Assembly (NCBI GenBank): GCA_021324945.1
Contig: JAJPID010000012.1
Coordinates: 58,807 to 122,806, forward strand
Origin: Lysobacterales bacterium
GTDB taxonomy: Bacteria; Pseudomonadota; Gammaproteobacteria; Xanthomonadales; Rhodanobacteraceae
DNA length: 64,000 bases
Direction of reading: 5' to 3'
How positions within the stretch are numbered: position 1 is the stretch's first letter; each line of letters starts with the position of its first letter. Of the stretch, positions 35,348 through 46,242 are shown piece after piece. The notes under the pieces are model-generated. The model had not been told where the DNA came from. It worked only from the letters and a program-made list of their open reading frames with translations, and searched no databases. The position numbers were made by a program, and so were the translations under genes.

Positions 35348-36114
35348 GCGTATTCACTGCAAATTCGATCAAGCCCGCGACATGCTCTGCGGCAACGCCG
35401 CGCCATCAGCGGGGTATCGCGTTATTCGTTGGCATGGTGTTTCTGATCGTGCTCTCGCTCGTCGCGGTGATCGCCATGCAGAGCACATTTCTGGAAATGC
35501 GCATGGTTACCAACGTGGCGCGGCAGTCGGAGGCGTTTCAGGTTTCCGAATCGGTGCGCTCCGTACTGACCGCTCCCGCGCAGCAGAGTCTGTTTTCGCA
35601 AAACCTTACCAATCGTGGCTGGCCGGTGAGCTGGGGCGGCAGCGTGCCGGATGCCGACTTCGCGGCGGTGGGTCTTTGCGGCACGCTACCGCCAGCCCAA
35701 TGGACTGCGTCGAACTGTCCGCTGGGTTACCAATTCGAGCAAAATCTCACCCGTGACTCCAGTGGCAACCCCAAACGCCTGTACGGCGCACTGGATTTAC
35801 CGGGCGCCAACGGCGCGAGCATCGAAGACGCCAATACGCCTTCCACCTGGGTGGTCGATGACTTCATCAAGTTGACCGACCCCAACAACCCATCCGGGTA
35901 CATCGCGGCGTATCTGTCCGTGGTGCCCGACGGCGGCGCAGCCAATCCGGGTGCGGGCGCGGCGCAGGCAGCGGGCTACCGTGGCCTCGGCACCGGTCTC
36001 GCTGCGGGTGGCGCCAGCCGTTTCTTCCAAGTCCAGAGTGTGGGCAAGTCGCCGTGGGACGGCAGTAACGGTCGCGCCGTCACCATTGCGCAATACATGG
36101 CGATCATCCAGTGA
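35344..36114 (+). CDS. pilX: Type IV pilus assembly protein PilX
   Basis: PilX (256 aa) carries a longer leader, with RHQRG before IALFVGMVFLIVLSLVAVIAMQ. As in other PilX/GspK-like pseudopilins, the usual Glu5 is missing, which suits a tip position. The mature part has the MQSTFLEMRMVTNVARQSEA helix and then a globular domain. It overlaps pilW (ATGA) and pilY1 (GTGA). Confidence 0.9.
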   Translation: MSVFTANSIKPATCSAATPRHQRGIALFVGMVFLIVLSLVAVIAMQSTFLEMRMVTNVARQSEAFQVSESVRSVLTAPAQQSLFSQNLTNRGWPVSWGGSVPDADFAAVGLCGTLPPAQWTASNCPLGYQFEQNLTRDSSGNPKRLYGALDLPGANGASIEDANTPSTWVVDDFIKLTDPNNPSGYIAAYLSVVPDGGAANPGAGAAQAAGYRGLGTGLAAGGASRFFQVQSVGKSPWDGSNGRAVTIAQYMAIIQ

Positions 36115-39100
36115 ACACGACATCAGGACAAGCAAGGGGCAAGTACATGTTCACTCGTCTCTTCAAGGCACGCAATTTCGCCCTCATCTGCGTCTGGGCT
36201 CTGTTGGCTGCGCCGGTCGTCTACGTTCTGCTGGGTCGTGCAGCAACCATTACACCGTGGACCTCGGTCAGCAGCGAGGCCAACTACAACCAGTCACCGG
36301 TGATCAATTCGCAAACCGTGCCGCCGCTGGTGCTTATGGTGATGTCGCGTGACGAGCAGCTGTACTACAAGGCCTATACCGATTACACGGACCTGCATCA
36401 AGGAGAGCCAAGCGACCCCGGCACCATCAATACGACTTATGATGACACCTTCAGTTATGCAGGTTATTTCGACCCCAAGATTTGCTACACCTACAACAGC
36501 GGTGCGACCAGCTACGGCAGTACCTCTCCCGGTGTGCGTACCGGCACCGGATTGTTCATCGCCGCCGCTGCCGCAAGCGGCGCGAACAGTCATTACTGCA
36601 CAATCGGTTCGAGCCAGTGGAGCGGAAACTTTCTCAACTGGCTCACGATGAGTCGTCTCGACATCGTGCGCAGCGTGCTTTATGGCGGAATGCGTTCGAT
36701 CGACACCTCAACCCAGACGGTGCTCGAGCGTGCCGCGATTCCCAATGACCTGCACGCGTGGTCCAAGGTTTACAACGGCAGCGACATCAATCAACTTACT
36801 CCCTTCAGTACTTATCCGGTCACTTTCTGCAACGCTTCTTTCCAGGATGACACTGGCAATCCGGCTTCTCCGCCCGAATTGAGAGTCGCTAGCGGCAACT
36901 GGTCGCAGTGGTCCTCCACTGAACGCCAGCAGTGCGTATGGAAGGAGGATTCCAATTCTTCGGGTACCCCGAACGACGACCCCTCCCGGGTTTCCAACCG
37001 ATTGGGCGGTACCGATTTCTATGTGCGTGTTGATGTCTGCGACGAAACCGGTGCATTGCCGCGCGAATCTTTCTGCCGCGCGTACGTGAACAACTCCGTT
37101 ACGCCAGCCGTGACGACTTGGAAGCCTGCCGGTTTGCTGCAGTCATACGGAGAGAGTGGAAAAATCAGGTTCGGCTTGTTTACCGGTTCCTGGGCAGACC
37201 CACGTTCTGGCGGACGCCTGCGTCGCAATATCGGACTGTTTGCTGGCAATGGCGGCAATCCGACCACCTGTGTTGCAGGAGACGAGGTCAACCTTTCGAA
37301 CGGCACTTTCTGCAACCAGGGGGCGGGGGTCGATGGAATAGTCAACACCCTCAATGATTTCAGGATTCCCGGCTGGTATGGAAATACCGAAGGCAATAAA
37401 TCAGGCGATCCGGCCTCCGGCTGGGGAGAGGGCGACGGATGGCGCACCACTTTGAATGGGAGTCAGGATTGTTGGTCTTGGGGCACGATCCAGCGTGCGA
37501 GTTCCACGAACAGTACGGGAACCGCTCCCGGGAACCCCAACGGCGTACTGGATAATCCCGGAGGCGGTAAATATCACTGTAATGCTTGGGGTAATCCGCT
37601 ATCGGAAATCTACGCGGAAGCTCTCCGTTATATAGAGGGCAACGGAAACACCGCGACGCCGGCATTCGACGCCGGTAACGACAAGAACTGGATTTCCGGC
37701 ATTCCGGATCACGTCAAGTGGATAGATCCCTACGGGCCGGCCCAGGTGTCTGGGAACAGCACTGGCGGCGGCAATCCCTATTGCGCGACCTGCAGCATCC
37801 TGGTGCTGTCCACCGGTTTGAATTCATTCGACAGCGATGAGATTCCAACTGACAGCGCCGGACTCAATGCTTACACGCTGACTAATTCGGTCGGCAGCCT
37901 TGAAAACTTTAACGGCAGTTATTTGATCGGTCGTGTGCTCGGACAAATAAATCCGGATACCGGGATTAAATCGCCTTCCTATCCGTTGCCCTTGAATACG
38001 GCCATCGACACCTATTCTGATGCGTGTACCGCAAAAACCTTGACCGGGGACCTGGGCGATGCGATTGGTATCTGCCCCGATGTGCCGTCTTTGGAGGGCA
38101 GCTACGGGATTGCAGGATTGGCTTATGGTGCCTGGACGAAGGACCTGCGTCCCGATCTGGCGTCTGGAGCTAATGCCAAGCCCAGCTCCTTCATCAACAA
38201 CGTGCAAACCTACGCCGTGCAGTTGGCGGAAAGTTTGCCGAGCTTCAACATTTCCGTGGGAGGCAGCACGATCTCGTTCTCTCCGGTTTGCTATGCAAAC
38301 CCCAACAATGGCCAATCGTTCACCGCCCCGGGCTATCACACCTGCTCGCTCGGGCAGGTTCAGGTGGGCACCGTGACCTCCAGCGCGCCTTCGAAATACA
38401 TCTACGGCCGTCCACTGCTTCCCAATAATACGGCCGGTAGTTTCGTGTTTACGTGGGAAGACTCCACATTCGGCAGCGATCACGACATGGACATGGTGAC
38501 CGTGGTCACCTATTGTGTCGGCAGTGCCTGCACCTATACCAACGGTCAGACGAAACAAAATATTGGCGGAGGCACATATACTGGTTACGACATTTGTTGG
38601 CGATCCGATTCCGCCCTCTGTACCTCCAGCGGTGGCAAACCGACCGTCGGTGCCAACCAGGTACTGATTCGAACCGAAGTATTGGCGGAATCGACAGGCG
38701 ACACGATGGTCAATGGCTATGCGCTTGCCGGCACGGCGTCGAATGATGGTTTGAATCGGATTTTGCGGGTTGCGCCGCCCAACTTCTACTCGATTTTGAC
38801 GGGCAATGACAATCCACCTACCGCCTGTCCCAACCCGAGTGGAAGTTCCAGCAATTGCTGGGATTTGCCGAAAGTCGTTGCTTACACCCCGGGCACGGGT
38901 ACGGTGCAGCGTCTCCAGAATCCATTGTTTTACGCCGCAAAATACGGTGGTTTCCAACCCGCGTTCACAACTACCGGATCACCCAACTCGCCGATTGGTA
39001 CCGGAACCGGTACAGGCGTCTGGGATGCCATCAACAACATCACCGGAGCCACGTGCGTCAAGACGAGTCAGACTCAACCTTGCGACGGCTTACCGGACAA

Positions 39101-41915
39101 TTTCTTCCCTGTGCACAATCCGTCCCTCCTCGGCCAGCAGCTGGGTACGGCACTTAACGCGATCCTCAAACGCACTGGCTCGGGCACCGCAGCGGCGGTG
39201 GTTTCCAACAACGTCAACGGCGACGGTGTGGTTTATCGCGCGCAGTATCTGCCTTATCAGAGCGACAACAGCACGCCGATCAACGAGGTGTACTGGAGCG
39301 GTACGCTCAACTCCGTTTGGGACGATTGTTACGGCCATTTGCGCGAAAGCAATGGCACCAATGTCCTTGCGCAAAGCACCCCTTGCACGGTAGGTGCCGC
39401 GGCCAATCCGGCCGACTACACCCCGCCCGGCGGTAATCCCATCGTCGTTTTCTCGACGGATCCGACTACGGGCAATGCGGTATTCACCGAGTATGTACCC
39501 AGCGGCAGCGGCACGTTCAATCCTGCGGCTTTTGATCCGACTAACCCCGGTGCCAGCGGTTTCGTGGCGCAGAATCCCAACTCCCCGCTCAGTTCATTGA
39601 AGACCATCTGGGACGCGCAACAGCAATTATGGGATTACAACGGCGGGTTCTCGACGAACTTGAAGACACAGCGGGCTTATAGCGCAAGCGCCAGCACGGG
39701 CCGCTACATCTTCACGTGGATAGATGCCAATCGCGATGGCGTCGTCAATGCAGGCGAGCAGACGCCCTTCGTCTGGACGGGAGCTTCCGGAAGCTCAGGT
39801 TTTTATGGCACCACTACGGCGGGTGTCGATACAGGTGATTTCGGTTTTCTCAATACCAGCGACTCGCTCGAGGCGCAGTGCATAGTGGATTGGATCCGAG
39901 GCGTTGAAAACGAGACTGTCACGCAGAGCACGAACACCCGTGTGTGCGGCATGCGCAACCGTTCGATGAAGGTGGGTTCCAGCTTCCAGACTTTCCGCCT
40001 GGGCGATATCATCGATTCCACGCCGCTGGTGATTTCGCGTCCGGCCGAGCAATACGACCTGCTCTACGGTGACAGCAGCTATGCGAGCTTCCGTTCGCAT
40101 TATCTTGATCGCAGGCAGGTGATCTACGTCGGCGCCAACGATGGCATGCTGCATGCGTTCAATGGCGGCTTTTATGACAACGCATGCAACTCGCTGTTGC
40201 TCGCCCCCGCGACCAATTCCACCTGTCCGGGAACATTGACCGGCGGGATCACCCAGCATCCGCTGGGCAGCGAAATCTGGGCGTATGTGCCCGGCAATCT
40301 GCTGGCGCACGTGCGTTGGCTGACCGATCCCGCTTACAAAGCCCAGCACGTGTTCTACGTGGATGGTTCCCCCGTGGCCACCGACGCAAAAGTTTTCCCG
40401 GCCAACGCAGCGGACTGCTCGGATGTCACCACTGGCATCTGTCATCCCAATGGATGGGGGACCATTCTGGTGGTGCCGTTCCGGCTCGGTGGCGGCATGA
40501 TCCAGGTTCCGGTGGCGGTCGATCCTACCAAGGCATACACGCCGAATCTGAGCACCTGCGGTACTGTGGCTAATTCCAATTGCGCGATCGAAACCTCCTA
40601 CTCTGCGTACTCGGTATTCGACGTAACCGATCCGGAACAGCCGCCGGTGTTGCTGGCCGAACTGACCCCGGCGTCGAGTCCGACGTCGCAGAGCTTCGCT
40701 CTGCCCGAACCGGCATTCGGGGTGATCCGCGACCCTTCCACTGGCAATCCCAGCAAGTTCTATCTCTACATCGGTTCGGGTCCAACGGGCCCCGCCAACA
40801 GCACGGTCAGCACGAACGTGGGCTCCAATGCCGCGTTGCGCGTGTATTCCTATGATCTGTCCAGCATCGTCTGCGGTTGCAGCACCAGCGCCACGCCCAT
40901 GACGATGAAAGGCGGCACGACTTACCTCGATTTCTCCAACGGCGGCGTTGTGGCACAGGGTAAGAATGCCTTTGCCAGCGACCTGATCGCGTCCGATTTC
41001 AACCTCAACGAGCGCGACGAAGCGGTGTATTTCGGTAGCGTCAGCGGTTCGGAAACCGCGACCACCTTCGGCGGCACGTTGTGGAAAATCGGCATCAATG
41101 AAAACACCGATCCGACCACCTGGACCAAGGAGTTGATGTTCGACCCGGGCCGGCCGATCACGATCCGTCCGACCTTGGGCCTGACCGAACGCGCGGTCCC
41201 GGAGATTTATTTCGGAACCGGTCGCTTGCTCGCGAAGAACGATTTGACCTCCACGCAACAACAGGCGATTTATGGAGTCGTGGACCCCGAACTGGCACCC
41301 ACCGGTGATCCCGAAGCGGCATTCACGCTTCCGCTCAGTGGTGGAGCGGGTGGAAACATCTTGAATGTCACCTCCATCGGCATCGCTCCGGACGGAACCG
41401 TGACCGGCGGACCCAGCGGGGTGACCACGCTGGCGCAATTAGAGCAGCAGTTCCAGAACGGCACGTACGCCGGCTTCGAGCAGGATCTGGCCGCACCGGG
41501 CAAGGTCCCCGCAAACGATCCATCCGGCAACGCGGTGCAGACTGCGGAACGGGTGGTCAGCGCACAAACGCTGCTGGGTGGAATTCTGATCACCAATACC
41601 TATATCCCGGGAATCAACGTGTGCACCGGATTGGGCAACGGGTTCGAGTATGCGCTGGATTACAAGGCCGGCACCGCCAGCAACACGGAATCCAGCAACT
41701 TCGGCGTGAATGCCAGCGGAAATGTCAACAAGGCCGTTTCCCTCGGGCAAGGACTGCCCGCCGCGCCCAGCTTGCATGTGGGCACTGGCACGGGTAGCCG
41801 TGAAGTCACGGCCTGCACGCAGACTTCAACCGGCGCTATCATCTGTCAGAAGGTGAATTCGCTGACCACCGTGCAGAGTCAGGAAATTTCCTGGCGCGAG
41901 CCGCTGGATCAATAG
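36111..41915 (+). CDS. pilY1: Type IV pilus tip-associated adhesin PilY1
   Basis: A very large (1934 aa) PilY1/PilC-type protein that caps the pilus and is needed for its extrusion and for adhesion. After an N-terminal hydrophobic signal/anchor (about 20-45), the vWA-like N-terminal region opens with [19 protein letters not shown], then [16 protein letters not shown] and [17 protein letters not shown]. An EF-hand-like loop, [12 protein letters not shown], starts at Asp1205. The C-terminal beta-propeller (about 1300-1800) carries [18 protein letters not shown]. aeruginosa PilY1 is about 1160 aa, so the extra length is mostly in the N-terminal two thirds. GTG 36111 overlaps pilX; ATG 36147, preceded by AAGGGG, is an equally good start. 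Confidence 0.93.
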   Translation: MNTTSGQARGKYMFTRLFKARNFALICVWALLAAPVVYVLLGRAATITPWTSVSSEANYNQSPVINSQTVPPLVLMVMSRDEQLYYKAYTDYTDLHQGEPSDPGTINTTYDDTFSYAGYFDPKICYTYNSGATSYGSTSPGVRTGTGLFIAAAAASGANSHYCTIGSSQWSGNFLNWLTMSRLDIVRSVLYGGMRSIDTSTQTVLERAAIPNDLHAWSKVYNGSDINQLTPFSTYPVTFCNASFQDDTGNPASPPELRVASGNWSQWSSTERQQCVWKEDSNSSGTPNDDPSRVSNRLGGTDFYVRVDVCDETGALPRESFCRAYVNNSVTPAVTTWKPAGLLQSYGESGKIRFGLFTGSWADPRSGGRLRRNIGLFAGNGGNPTTCVAGDEVNLSNGTFCNQGAGVDGIVNTLNDFRIPGWYGNTEGNKSGDPASGWGEGDGWRTTLNGSQDCWSWGTIQRASSTNSTGTAPGNPNGVLDNPGGGKYHCNAWGNPLSEIYAEALRYIEGNGNTATPAFDAGNDKNWISGIPDHVKWIDPYGPAQVSGNSTGGGNPYCATCSILVLSTGLNSFDSDEIPTDSAGLNAYTLTNSVGSLENFNGSYLIGRVLGQINPDTGIKSPSYPLPLNTAIDTYSDACTAKTLTGDLGDAIGICPDVPSLEGSYGIAGLAYGAWTKDLRPDLASGANAKPSSFINNVQTYAVQLAESLPSFNISVGGSTISFSPVCYANPNNGQSFTAPGYHTCSLGQVQVGTVTSSAPSKYIYGRPLLPNNTAGSFVFTWEDSTFGSDHDMDMVTVVTYCVGSACTYTNGQTKQNIGGGTYTGYDICWRSDSALCTSSGGKPTVGANQVLIRTEVLAESTGDTMVNGYALAGTASNDGLNRILRVAPPNFYSILTGNDNPPTACPNPSGSSSNCWDLPKVVAYTPGTGTVQRLQNPLFYAAKYGGFQPAFTTTGSPNSPIGTGTGTGVWDAINNITGATCVKTSQTQPCDGLPDNFFPVHNPSLLGQQLGTALNAILKRTGSGTAAAVVSNNVNGDGVVYRAQYLPYQSDNSTPINEVYWSGTLNSVWDDCYGHLRESNGTNVLAQSTPCTVGAAANPADYTPPGGNPIVVFSTDPTTGNAVFTEYVPSGSGTFNPAAFDPTNPGASGFVAQNPNSPLSSLKTIWDAQQQLWDYNGGFSTNLKTQRAYSASASTGRYIFTWIDANRDGVVNAGEQTPFVWTGASGSSGFYGTTTAGVDTGDFGFLNTSDSLEAQCIVDWIRGVENETVTQSTNTRVCGMRNRSMKVGSSFQTFRLGDIIDSTPLVISRPAEQYDLLYGDSSYASFRSHYLDRRQVIYVGANDGMLHAFNGGFYDNACNSLLLAPATNSTCPGTLTGGITQHPLGSEIWAYVPGNLLAHVRWLTDPAYKAQHVFYVDGSPVATDAKVFPANAADCSDVTTGICHPNGWGTILVVPFRLGGGMIQVPVAVDPTKAYTPNLSTCGTVANSNCAIETSYSAYSVFDVTDPEQPPVLLAELTPASSPTSQSFALPEPAFGVIRDPSTGNPSKFYLYIGSGPTGPANSTVSTNVGSNAALRVYSYDLSSIVCGCSTSATPMTMKGGTTYLDFSNGGVVAQGKNAFASDLIASDFNLNERDEAVYFGSVSGSETATTFGGTLWKIGINENTDPTTWTKELMFDPGRPITIRPTLGLTERAVPEIYFGTGRLLAKNDLTSTQQQAIYGVVDPELAPTGDPEAAFTLPLSGGAGGNILNVTSIGIAPDGTVTGGPSGVTTLAQLEQQFQNGTYAGFEQDLAAPGKVPANDPSGNAVQTAERVVSAQTLLGGILITNTYIPGINVCTGLGNGFEYALDYKAGTASNTESSNFGVNASGNVNKAVSLGQGLPAAPSLHVGTGTGSREVTACTQTSTGAIICQKVNSLTTVQSQEISWREPLDQ

Positions 41916-41923
41916 GGGGCGAA

Positions 41924-42361
41924 GTGAGTATGCGCGCGCGGGGTTTTTCATTGATCGAATTGATGATCGTGGTGCTGGTGATCGGCATCCTCGCCGCGGT
42001 CGCGATTCCGGCGTACCAGAACTACGTCACTCGCGCGACACGTACCAAGGCGACGCAGGGTCTGATGAATCTGGCGGGGCTCGAGGAGCGGTACTTCTAC
42101 AGCAACAACACTTACACAGGCACGCTGAGCGCACTGGGCGTGAGTTCGAGCGGCAGCTATTGCGTCGACAGTTGTACCGCCTCGCGCTACTACACGATCA
42201 CCATTCCTTCCGCTACGACCACCAGCTACACGTTACAAGCTGCGCCTGGTGGTGCTCAGCTGACCCAGGATACCGCCTGCGGCACGCTCACCTTGACCAA
42301 TACCGGGGTCAAGGCCGCATCCGGAGATCCATCGAACACCAAGCGCTGCTGGGGCAGTTGA
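41924..42361 (+). CDS. pilE: Type IV pilin PilE
   Basis: A 145-aa minor pilin. The leader MSMRARG is cleaved before [20 protein letters not shown] (Glu5 present). The C-terminal part contains paired Cys (YCVDSC and a later AC...CW pair) and a short beta sheet, as in PilE of the minor-pilin operons. It is shorter than major pilins. GGGGG lies before both possible starts, GTG 41924 and ATG 41930. Its stop overlaps the next start by one base. Confidence 0.9.
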   Translation: MSMRARGFSLIELMIVVLVIGILAAVAIPAYQNYVTRATRTKATQGLMNLAGLEERYFYSNNTYTGTLSALGVSSSGSYCVDSCTASRYYTITIPSATTTSYTLQAAPGGAQLTQDTACGTLTLTNTGVKAASGDPSNTKRCWGS

Positions 42362-42819
42362 TGGAGCTGCTCAAACTCCGTGCGGCATATGTCATCGTCT
42401 TGACGACCGCGCTCGTCATGGCAGTTGCGAATGCGCACGCCGGTGACTACTACAAGTGGACGGACGCGCACGGCACCGTGCATTTCAGCCAGACTCCTCC
42501 TCCAGCGGGCCAGAAATCCAAGCTCGTGCACGTAGAGAACGGGGCATCCACGCCGCCGCCGCCGGGCCTGGACTACCAGCCGCAGACTGCCGCACAGAAG
42601 GCAAAGGCCATTTCTGCGCAGTCCGCCCTGGAGCGTGCAGACGTCAAGGCGGTAGATGCCAATTGCGCAACGGCAAGACGGAACATCACCCAGCTCGCTC
42701 TCGACAAGCCGCTCGCACTCTCCAATGCCTCGGATGTGCAAACACTTACACCCGACCAACGCACCCAAGCGCTTGCGGATGCACAAACCCAAGCCGCGAA
42801 GTACTGCAGCAGAAAATGA
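42361..42819 (+). CDS. DUF4124 exported protein within the pilus operon
   Basis: A 152-aa exported protein. The signal peptide (about 1-27, ending AVANAHA) is followed by the DUF4124 motif GDYYKWTDAHGTVHFSQTPP (28-47), then a Pro-rich and Ala/Gln-rich helical region with two Cys. The domain is common in proteobacterial periplasmic proteins of unknown function. It shares one base with pilE and four with fimT, so it is translated as part of the pilus chain. A role in tip assembly or folding is an inference from position only. Confidence 0.85.
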   Translation: MELLKLRAAYVIVLTTALVMAVANAHAGDYYKWTDAHGTVHFSQTPPPAGQKSKLVHVENGASTPPPPGLDYQPQTAAQKAKAISAQSALERADVKAVDANCATARRNITQLALDKPLALSNASDVQTLTPDQRTQALADAQTQAAKYCSRK

Positions 42820-43418
42820 AATCCATGCAGCCCAATGCGCGCGAACGCGGTTTCAGTCTGGTCGAATTGATGATCACTATCCTGATCGTGGCCATCCTGA
42901 CCGCGATCGCGTATCCGAGCTTCCGCGATTTCATGCATCGCAACACCGTCACCGCGCAAGCCAATCAGGTGCTCGCGTCGTTGCAATACGCACGCAACGA
43001 GGCCGTCAGCCGACGTTATCCCACCGGTTTTTGCGGCAGCACGGCAGGTAGCAGTTGCGACGGCGGCGCAACGCTGGAAAACGGCTGGATGGTGTGGCGC
43101 AGCGCCAGCTTGACAGGAACTCCAGCGTATACGCCAGGCACCGACCAATTGTTACGCGTCACTCAAGCGCAGAACAATGTCAGCATTCGATTGTTCGGTG
43201 GGACAGCCGCCGGGCTCGTGGCATTCGCGCAAACCGGCCAGGTGATCGGCGCGACTGGTACGACCAATGTTGTGGTATGCGCGAAAAATTCGCCCAGCGA
43301 TGCGTTGGGTGTAAGCACTGCGCGCGTACCGGGCAAGTATGTGCGCATCGACGTGTCCGGGCGCATCACTGTGCAAAATCTGGCGGTCAACGCGAATTGC
43401 AACGCGGCACCTCCCTGA
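42816..43418 (+). CDS. fimT: Type II secretion/type IV pilus pseudopilin, FimT/GspH family
   Basis: A 200-aa FimT-like pseudopilin. Leader ending NARERG precedes FSLVELMITILIVAILTAIA with Glu5; the helix continues to FRDFMHRNTVTAQANQVLASL. The GspH-type domain has LQYARNEAVSRRYPTGFCGS and ENGWMVWRS. In many relatives fimT begins the minor-pilin operon; here it ends it. It overlaps the DUF4124 gene by ATGA. A hairpin 38 bp downstream may end the transcript. Confidence 0.9.
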   Translation: MKSMQPNARERGFSLVELMITILIVAILTAIAYPSFRDFMHRNTVTAQANQVLASLQYARNEAVSRRYPTGFCGSTAGSSCDGGATLENGWMVWRSASLTGTPAYTPGTDQLLRVTQAQNNVSIRLFGGTAAGLVAFAQTGQVIGATGTTNVVVCAKNSPSDALGVSTARVPGKYVRIDVSGRITVQNLAVNANCNAAPP

Positions 43419-43456
43419 AGGTACATCCTCGAGGCCTAATGGGCCCAGTATCAGGC

Positions 43457-43474
43457 GGCCCGTGCTGGCGGGCC
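43457..43474 (+). terminator. Hairpin downstream of fimT
   Basis: Stem GGCCCG/CGGGCC with a 6-nt loop. Only two T follow directly (TTGGTGTTG), so it is a weak terminator candidate between convergent fimT and metX. Confidence 0.35.
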
Positions 43475-43498
43475 TTGGTGTTGCGAGTGCGCTCGTTT

Positions 43499-44632
43499 CT
43501 ACAACTTGGCCAGGAAGCCGCCGATCGCTGCGCCGAAGCGCACAGTGTCGACCAGAAAAGCGTCGTGGCCCTGCGGTGAATCCAGCCCGACAAAATCGAT
43601 TTGCGCGCCGCCCGCGCGCAGACCTTCGGCGATTTCCTGCTGCTGCTCCAGCGGAAAGAGGATGTCGGTTTCCACGCCGATCACCAGCGCGCGCTCCAGC
43701 TTGATGCGCGCCAATCCCGCGCGCACCGCTGCCCCGGGTTCCTTGCCGGCATCGGGGCCGGCGTATTCGGCGATGTCGAACCAGTCGGCTGAGCGTGAGA
43801 GATAGAGGTAGCTGTTGGGATCGAACGCGCGCACGAAGCGCCGCGCGTGCGCATTGAGATAGGACTCGACCTGGAATTCGGCGCCGAAGGGATCCTCCTC
43901 ACGCTGTTCGGGATCGAGGCGGATGCGTCCGAAACGCCCGCTCCATTCGATGGCGGAACGATAGGTGATCACGCCCAGCTTGCGTGCCAGGCTCATGCCC
44001 GTTTCCGGATAGTGGTCGTCGTCGTAGTTGCCTTCATTCCAGTTTGGATCGAGGCGGATCGCTTCGCGCTGCAATGAGCGGATCGCGATCGCGAACGGAC
44101 GCGCCTGCGGCGCGGTCGAGACGGAAATATGCGCGCGTGCCGAACCGGGGTGATGAATCAAATAGCCCAGCGCCGACATGCCGCCGATCGAGCAGCCGAC
44201 GATCGCGGCCAATCGCTCGATGCCCAGACCGAATACCAGCTCGAAGGCGCTGTTGCCGACGTCTTCCAGGGTCAATTCGGGGAAATCCAGCCGGTACAGT
44301 TCGCCGGTCTGCGGATTGATCGATGCTGGCCCGGTCGAGCCCTTGCAGCTGCCGAGGGAGTTCGCGCAGATCACGAACCAGCGGTTCGTATCGATGGCCT
44401 TGCCCGGGCCGACGATGTCCTCCCACCAGCCGGGTGAATCGTCGATGTCGTTGCGTGCCGCGTGCGCGCTGGGCGAGAGGCCGGTGAGGATCAGTACCGC
44501 GTTGTCGCGTGCCGCGTTCAACTCGCCCCAGGTTTCGTAACTCAGCCGCGCGCCGATCAGCGCGCCGCCGCGCTTCATGCGGAACGGCGAGGGCAGTTCG
44601 AAGTACCGGCGTGCGTCGGCCATGTTGTTCAT
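43499..44632 (-). CDS. metX: MetX-family O-acyltransferase (serine or homoserine O-succinyltransferase)
   Basis: A 377-aa alpha/beta-hydrolase acyltransferase. The nucleophile Ser148 lies in VGCSIGGMSAL; the Asp (VETDILFP) and His (PQGHDAF) of the triad are near the C-terminus. The substrate loop reads NSLGSCKGSTGPASINPQTG. Established work has shown that MetX homologues of Xanthomonadales can acylate L-serine with succinyl-CoA for cysteine synthesis, so the substrate is uncertain. ATG 44632 gives the usual start; an ATG three codons later is also possible. It is the last gene after the ccm operon, 48 bp beyond ccmI. Confidence 0.88.
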   Translation of the reverse strand: MNNMADARRYFELPSPFRMKRGGALIGARLSYETWGELNAARDNAVLILTGLSPSAHAARNDIDDSPGWWEDIVGPGKAIDTNRWFVICANSLGSCKGSTGPASINPQTGELYRLDFPELTLEDVGNSAFELVFGLGIERLAAIVGCSIGGMSALGYLIHHPGSARAHISVSTAPQARPFAIAIRSLQREAIRLDPNWNEGNYDDDHYPETGMSLARKLGVITYRSAIEWSGRFGRIRLDPEQREEDPFGAEFQVESYLNAHARRFVRAFDPNSYLYLSRSADWFDIAEYAGPDAGKEPGAAVRAGLARIKLERALVIGVETDILFPLEQQQEIAEGLRAGGAQIDFVGLDSPQGHDAFLVDTVRFGAAIGGFLAKL

Positions 44633-44680
44633 TGACGGCGAAAGACGCGCAAGGGTAGCGAAGGCGTGCCGCGCCGACAA

Positions 44681-45808
44681 TCAATGCACGCGATCGATCG
44701 TCAGCACCACAGCCTGCTTTGCGTCCGTCGCAACCTGCACGGGTTGGGATTCAAGATCGCCCGGGTGCGGCAAGGCATCGCCAGATTTGCTGATCCGCGC
44801 AAACACCTGCGCGCGCGGAAACATCGAAAGCTTCAACTGCGGCGCCATGGCCATCGCGTTGGTCAGCGTGACGTTTGCTGGCAATGATGATGCGCGCAGC
44901 CGCGCCACGGCCAGAGGCATCCGCGGGCCATCGACCGCGCGTGCAAACACGAACAGCGTGTCGCTCGAGGAAACCTCCGATGCGAGCTTCGGATCGAGCT
45001 TCACTTCGACTTTCAGCGCCACCGGCTTCGTGGAAGCGGCACTGTCTGTGGGCTTTGCGTTAGCGTCCGCATTGGCGTCGTCGTCTGCGCGGCCCGCTGT
45101 CCCGCCTTGTGCAGCAGCGGTCTGCGCCAGCGCTTCGGCCTGCTGCTGTGTCTTGCCCTGCGCACGCGCCTGCGCCATCGCGATCTGTGCGTTCACCGTG
45201 GAGGCCAGCTTAGAATCCGTCGGCAACAATTTCAGCAGGTGCTGCCAGTGCGCAGAGGCGTCCTCGTAGCGACCGAGCTGATAATCGCTGATGCCCAGCA
45301 ACCACAGCCCGCGCTGGTGATCGGGTTGCAGCGCGACCGCGCGCTCCAGCAATGCGCGCGACTGGCCTTCGATGCGATGATCGGGCCGCGCCTGCGCCTG
45401 GCTTTCGGCATACGCGACCATGATGTCCGGATCGTCCGGTTTCAGTTTCAGTGCCTGACCGAATGCGTCGCGCGCGTCATCCAGATTCCCCATCGAGCTG
45501 TACGCCTGCGCCAGCAACACCCAGCCTTCCGGATGATTCGGTTCGCGTTGCAACTTGCTGCGCAATTCGGCGGTGGCGGTGGCGAGATCCATGCCGTTCG
45601 TTGGCTGCGACTGCAATGCTTGCGGCGTGCCGAACACGACGTACAAGCCGATCGCCGCGAGCGGCAGCGCGAAAACCAAAACGAGCGTTGCCACGAACGG
45701 TGCACGTGCGCGTCCCGCGCCGCGGCCGGCGCGCAGCAGTGGCACCGCCACGCAGGCCAGCGCCGCGGCGAGCATCAGCGCCGCGATCGCGTAGAACCAC
45801 GGGCTCAC
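44681..45808 (-). CDS. ccmI: Cytochrome c maturation protein CcmI
   Basis: CcmI (375 aa) holds apocytochrome c for haem ligation together with CcmF and CcmH. Two N-terminal membrane helices (about 5-22 and 38-58) are followed by TPR repeats (about 70-215, HPEGWVLLAQAYSSMG, ALKLKPDDPDIMVAYAES), an Ala/Gln-rich linker and a C-terminal periplasmic domain (LFVFARAVDGPRMPLAVARL). The GTG at 45808 overlaps the ccmH stop by 4 bp and was chosen for this reason. Confidence 0.9.
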   Translation of the reverse strand: MSPWFYAIAALMLAAALACVAVPLLRAGRGAGRARAPFVATLVLVFALPLAAIGLYVVFGTPQALQSQPTNGMDLATATAELRSKLQREPNHPEGWVLLAQAYSSMGNLDDARDAFGQALKLKPDDPDIMVAYAESQAQARPDHRIEGQSRALLERAVALQPDHQRGLWLLGISDYQLGRYEDASAHWQHLLKLLPTDSKLASTVNAQIAMAQARAQGKTQQQAEALAQTAAAQGGTAGRADDDANADANAKPTDSAASTKPVALKVEVKLDPKLASEVSSSDTLFVFARAVDGPRMPLAVARLRASSLPANVTLTNAMAMAPQLKLSMFPRAQVFARISKSGDALPHPGDLESQPVQVATDAKQAVVLTIDRVH

Positions 45809-46242
45809 CAGTCGTCCCCCATTTCGTTCGTGGCGATCTGCGCCGCGGGTTTCGCGCGTTTGCGCAGCAGTACGAATACGACGATGCCGCCGACGATCAC
45901 CAACGCGGGCGGCGCGAACCACAGCGCAACCGTCGAAGCCTTCAACGGTGGGTCGTACAGCACGAAATCAGAATAACGCGCGACCAGATATTGCTTGATC
46001 TGCGCGTCGCTCTTCCCTTGCTGCATCATTTCGAAAATCTGGTGACGCAGGTCTTTCGCAAGGTCTGCGTTGGAAGCGTCCAGGCTTTCGTTCTGGCAGA
46101 CCATGCAACGCAGTTGTGAAGTCAGGTGCTGGAAGCGCTGTCGCTGCGCATCGTCCTTGAATGGCAGCGGGTCGATGGCGAAGGCAGCCACACTCACGAT
46201 CAGCGCGAGTGCGAAAGCAAGCAAGAGCAATGCATGCTTCAT
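45805..46242 (-). CDS. ccmH: Cytochrome c maturation protein CcmH
   Basis: CcmH (145 aa, the short CcmL-type form without fused CcmI) reduces the haem-binding cysteines of apocytochrome c. Signal peptide about 1-22; the redox motif is LRCMVCQN with Cys46 and Cys49; DLRHQIFEMMQQGKSDAQI and YSDFVLYDPP are conserved; one C-terminal membrane helix (about 105-125). It overlaps ccmG and ccmI by 4 bp each. Confidence 0.95.
   Translation of the reverse strand: MKHALLLLAFALALIVSVAAFAIDPLPFKDDAQRQRFQHLTSQLRCMVCQNESLDASNADLAKDLRHQIFEMMQQGKSDAQIKQYLVARYSDFVLYDPPLKASTVALWFAPPALVIVGGIVVFVLLRKRAKPAAQIATNEMGDDW

Noticed and set aside
39795..41438. 547-aa minus-strand frame inside pilY1
   Set aside because: Antisense shadow of a GC-rich gene; residue makeup is His/Arg/Gly-rich without motifs, while pilY1 on the other strand is clearly coding.
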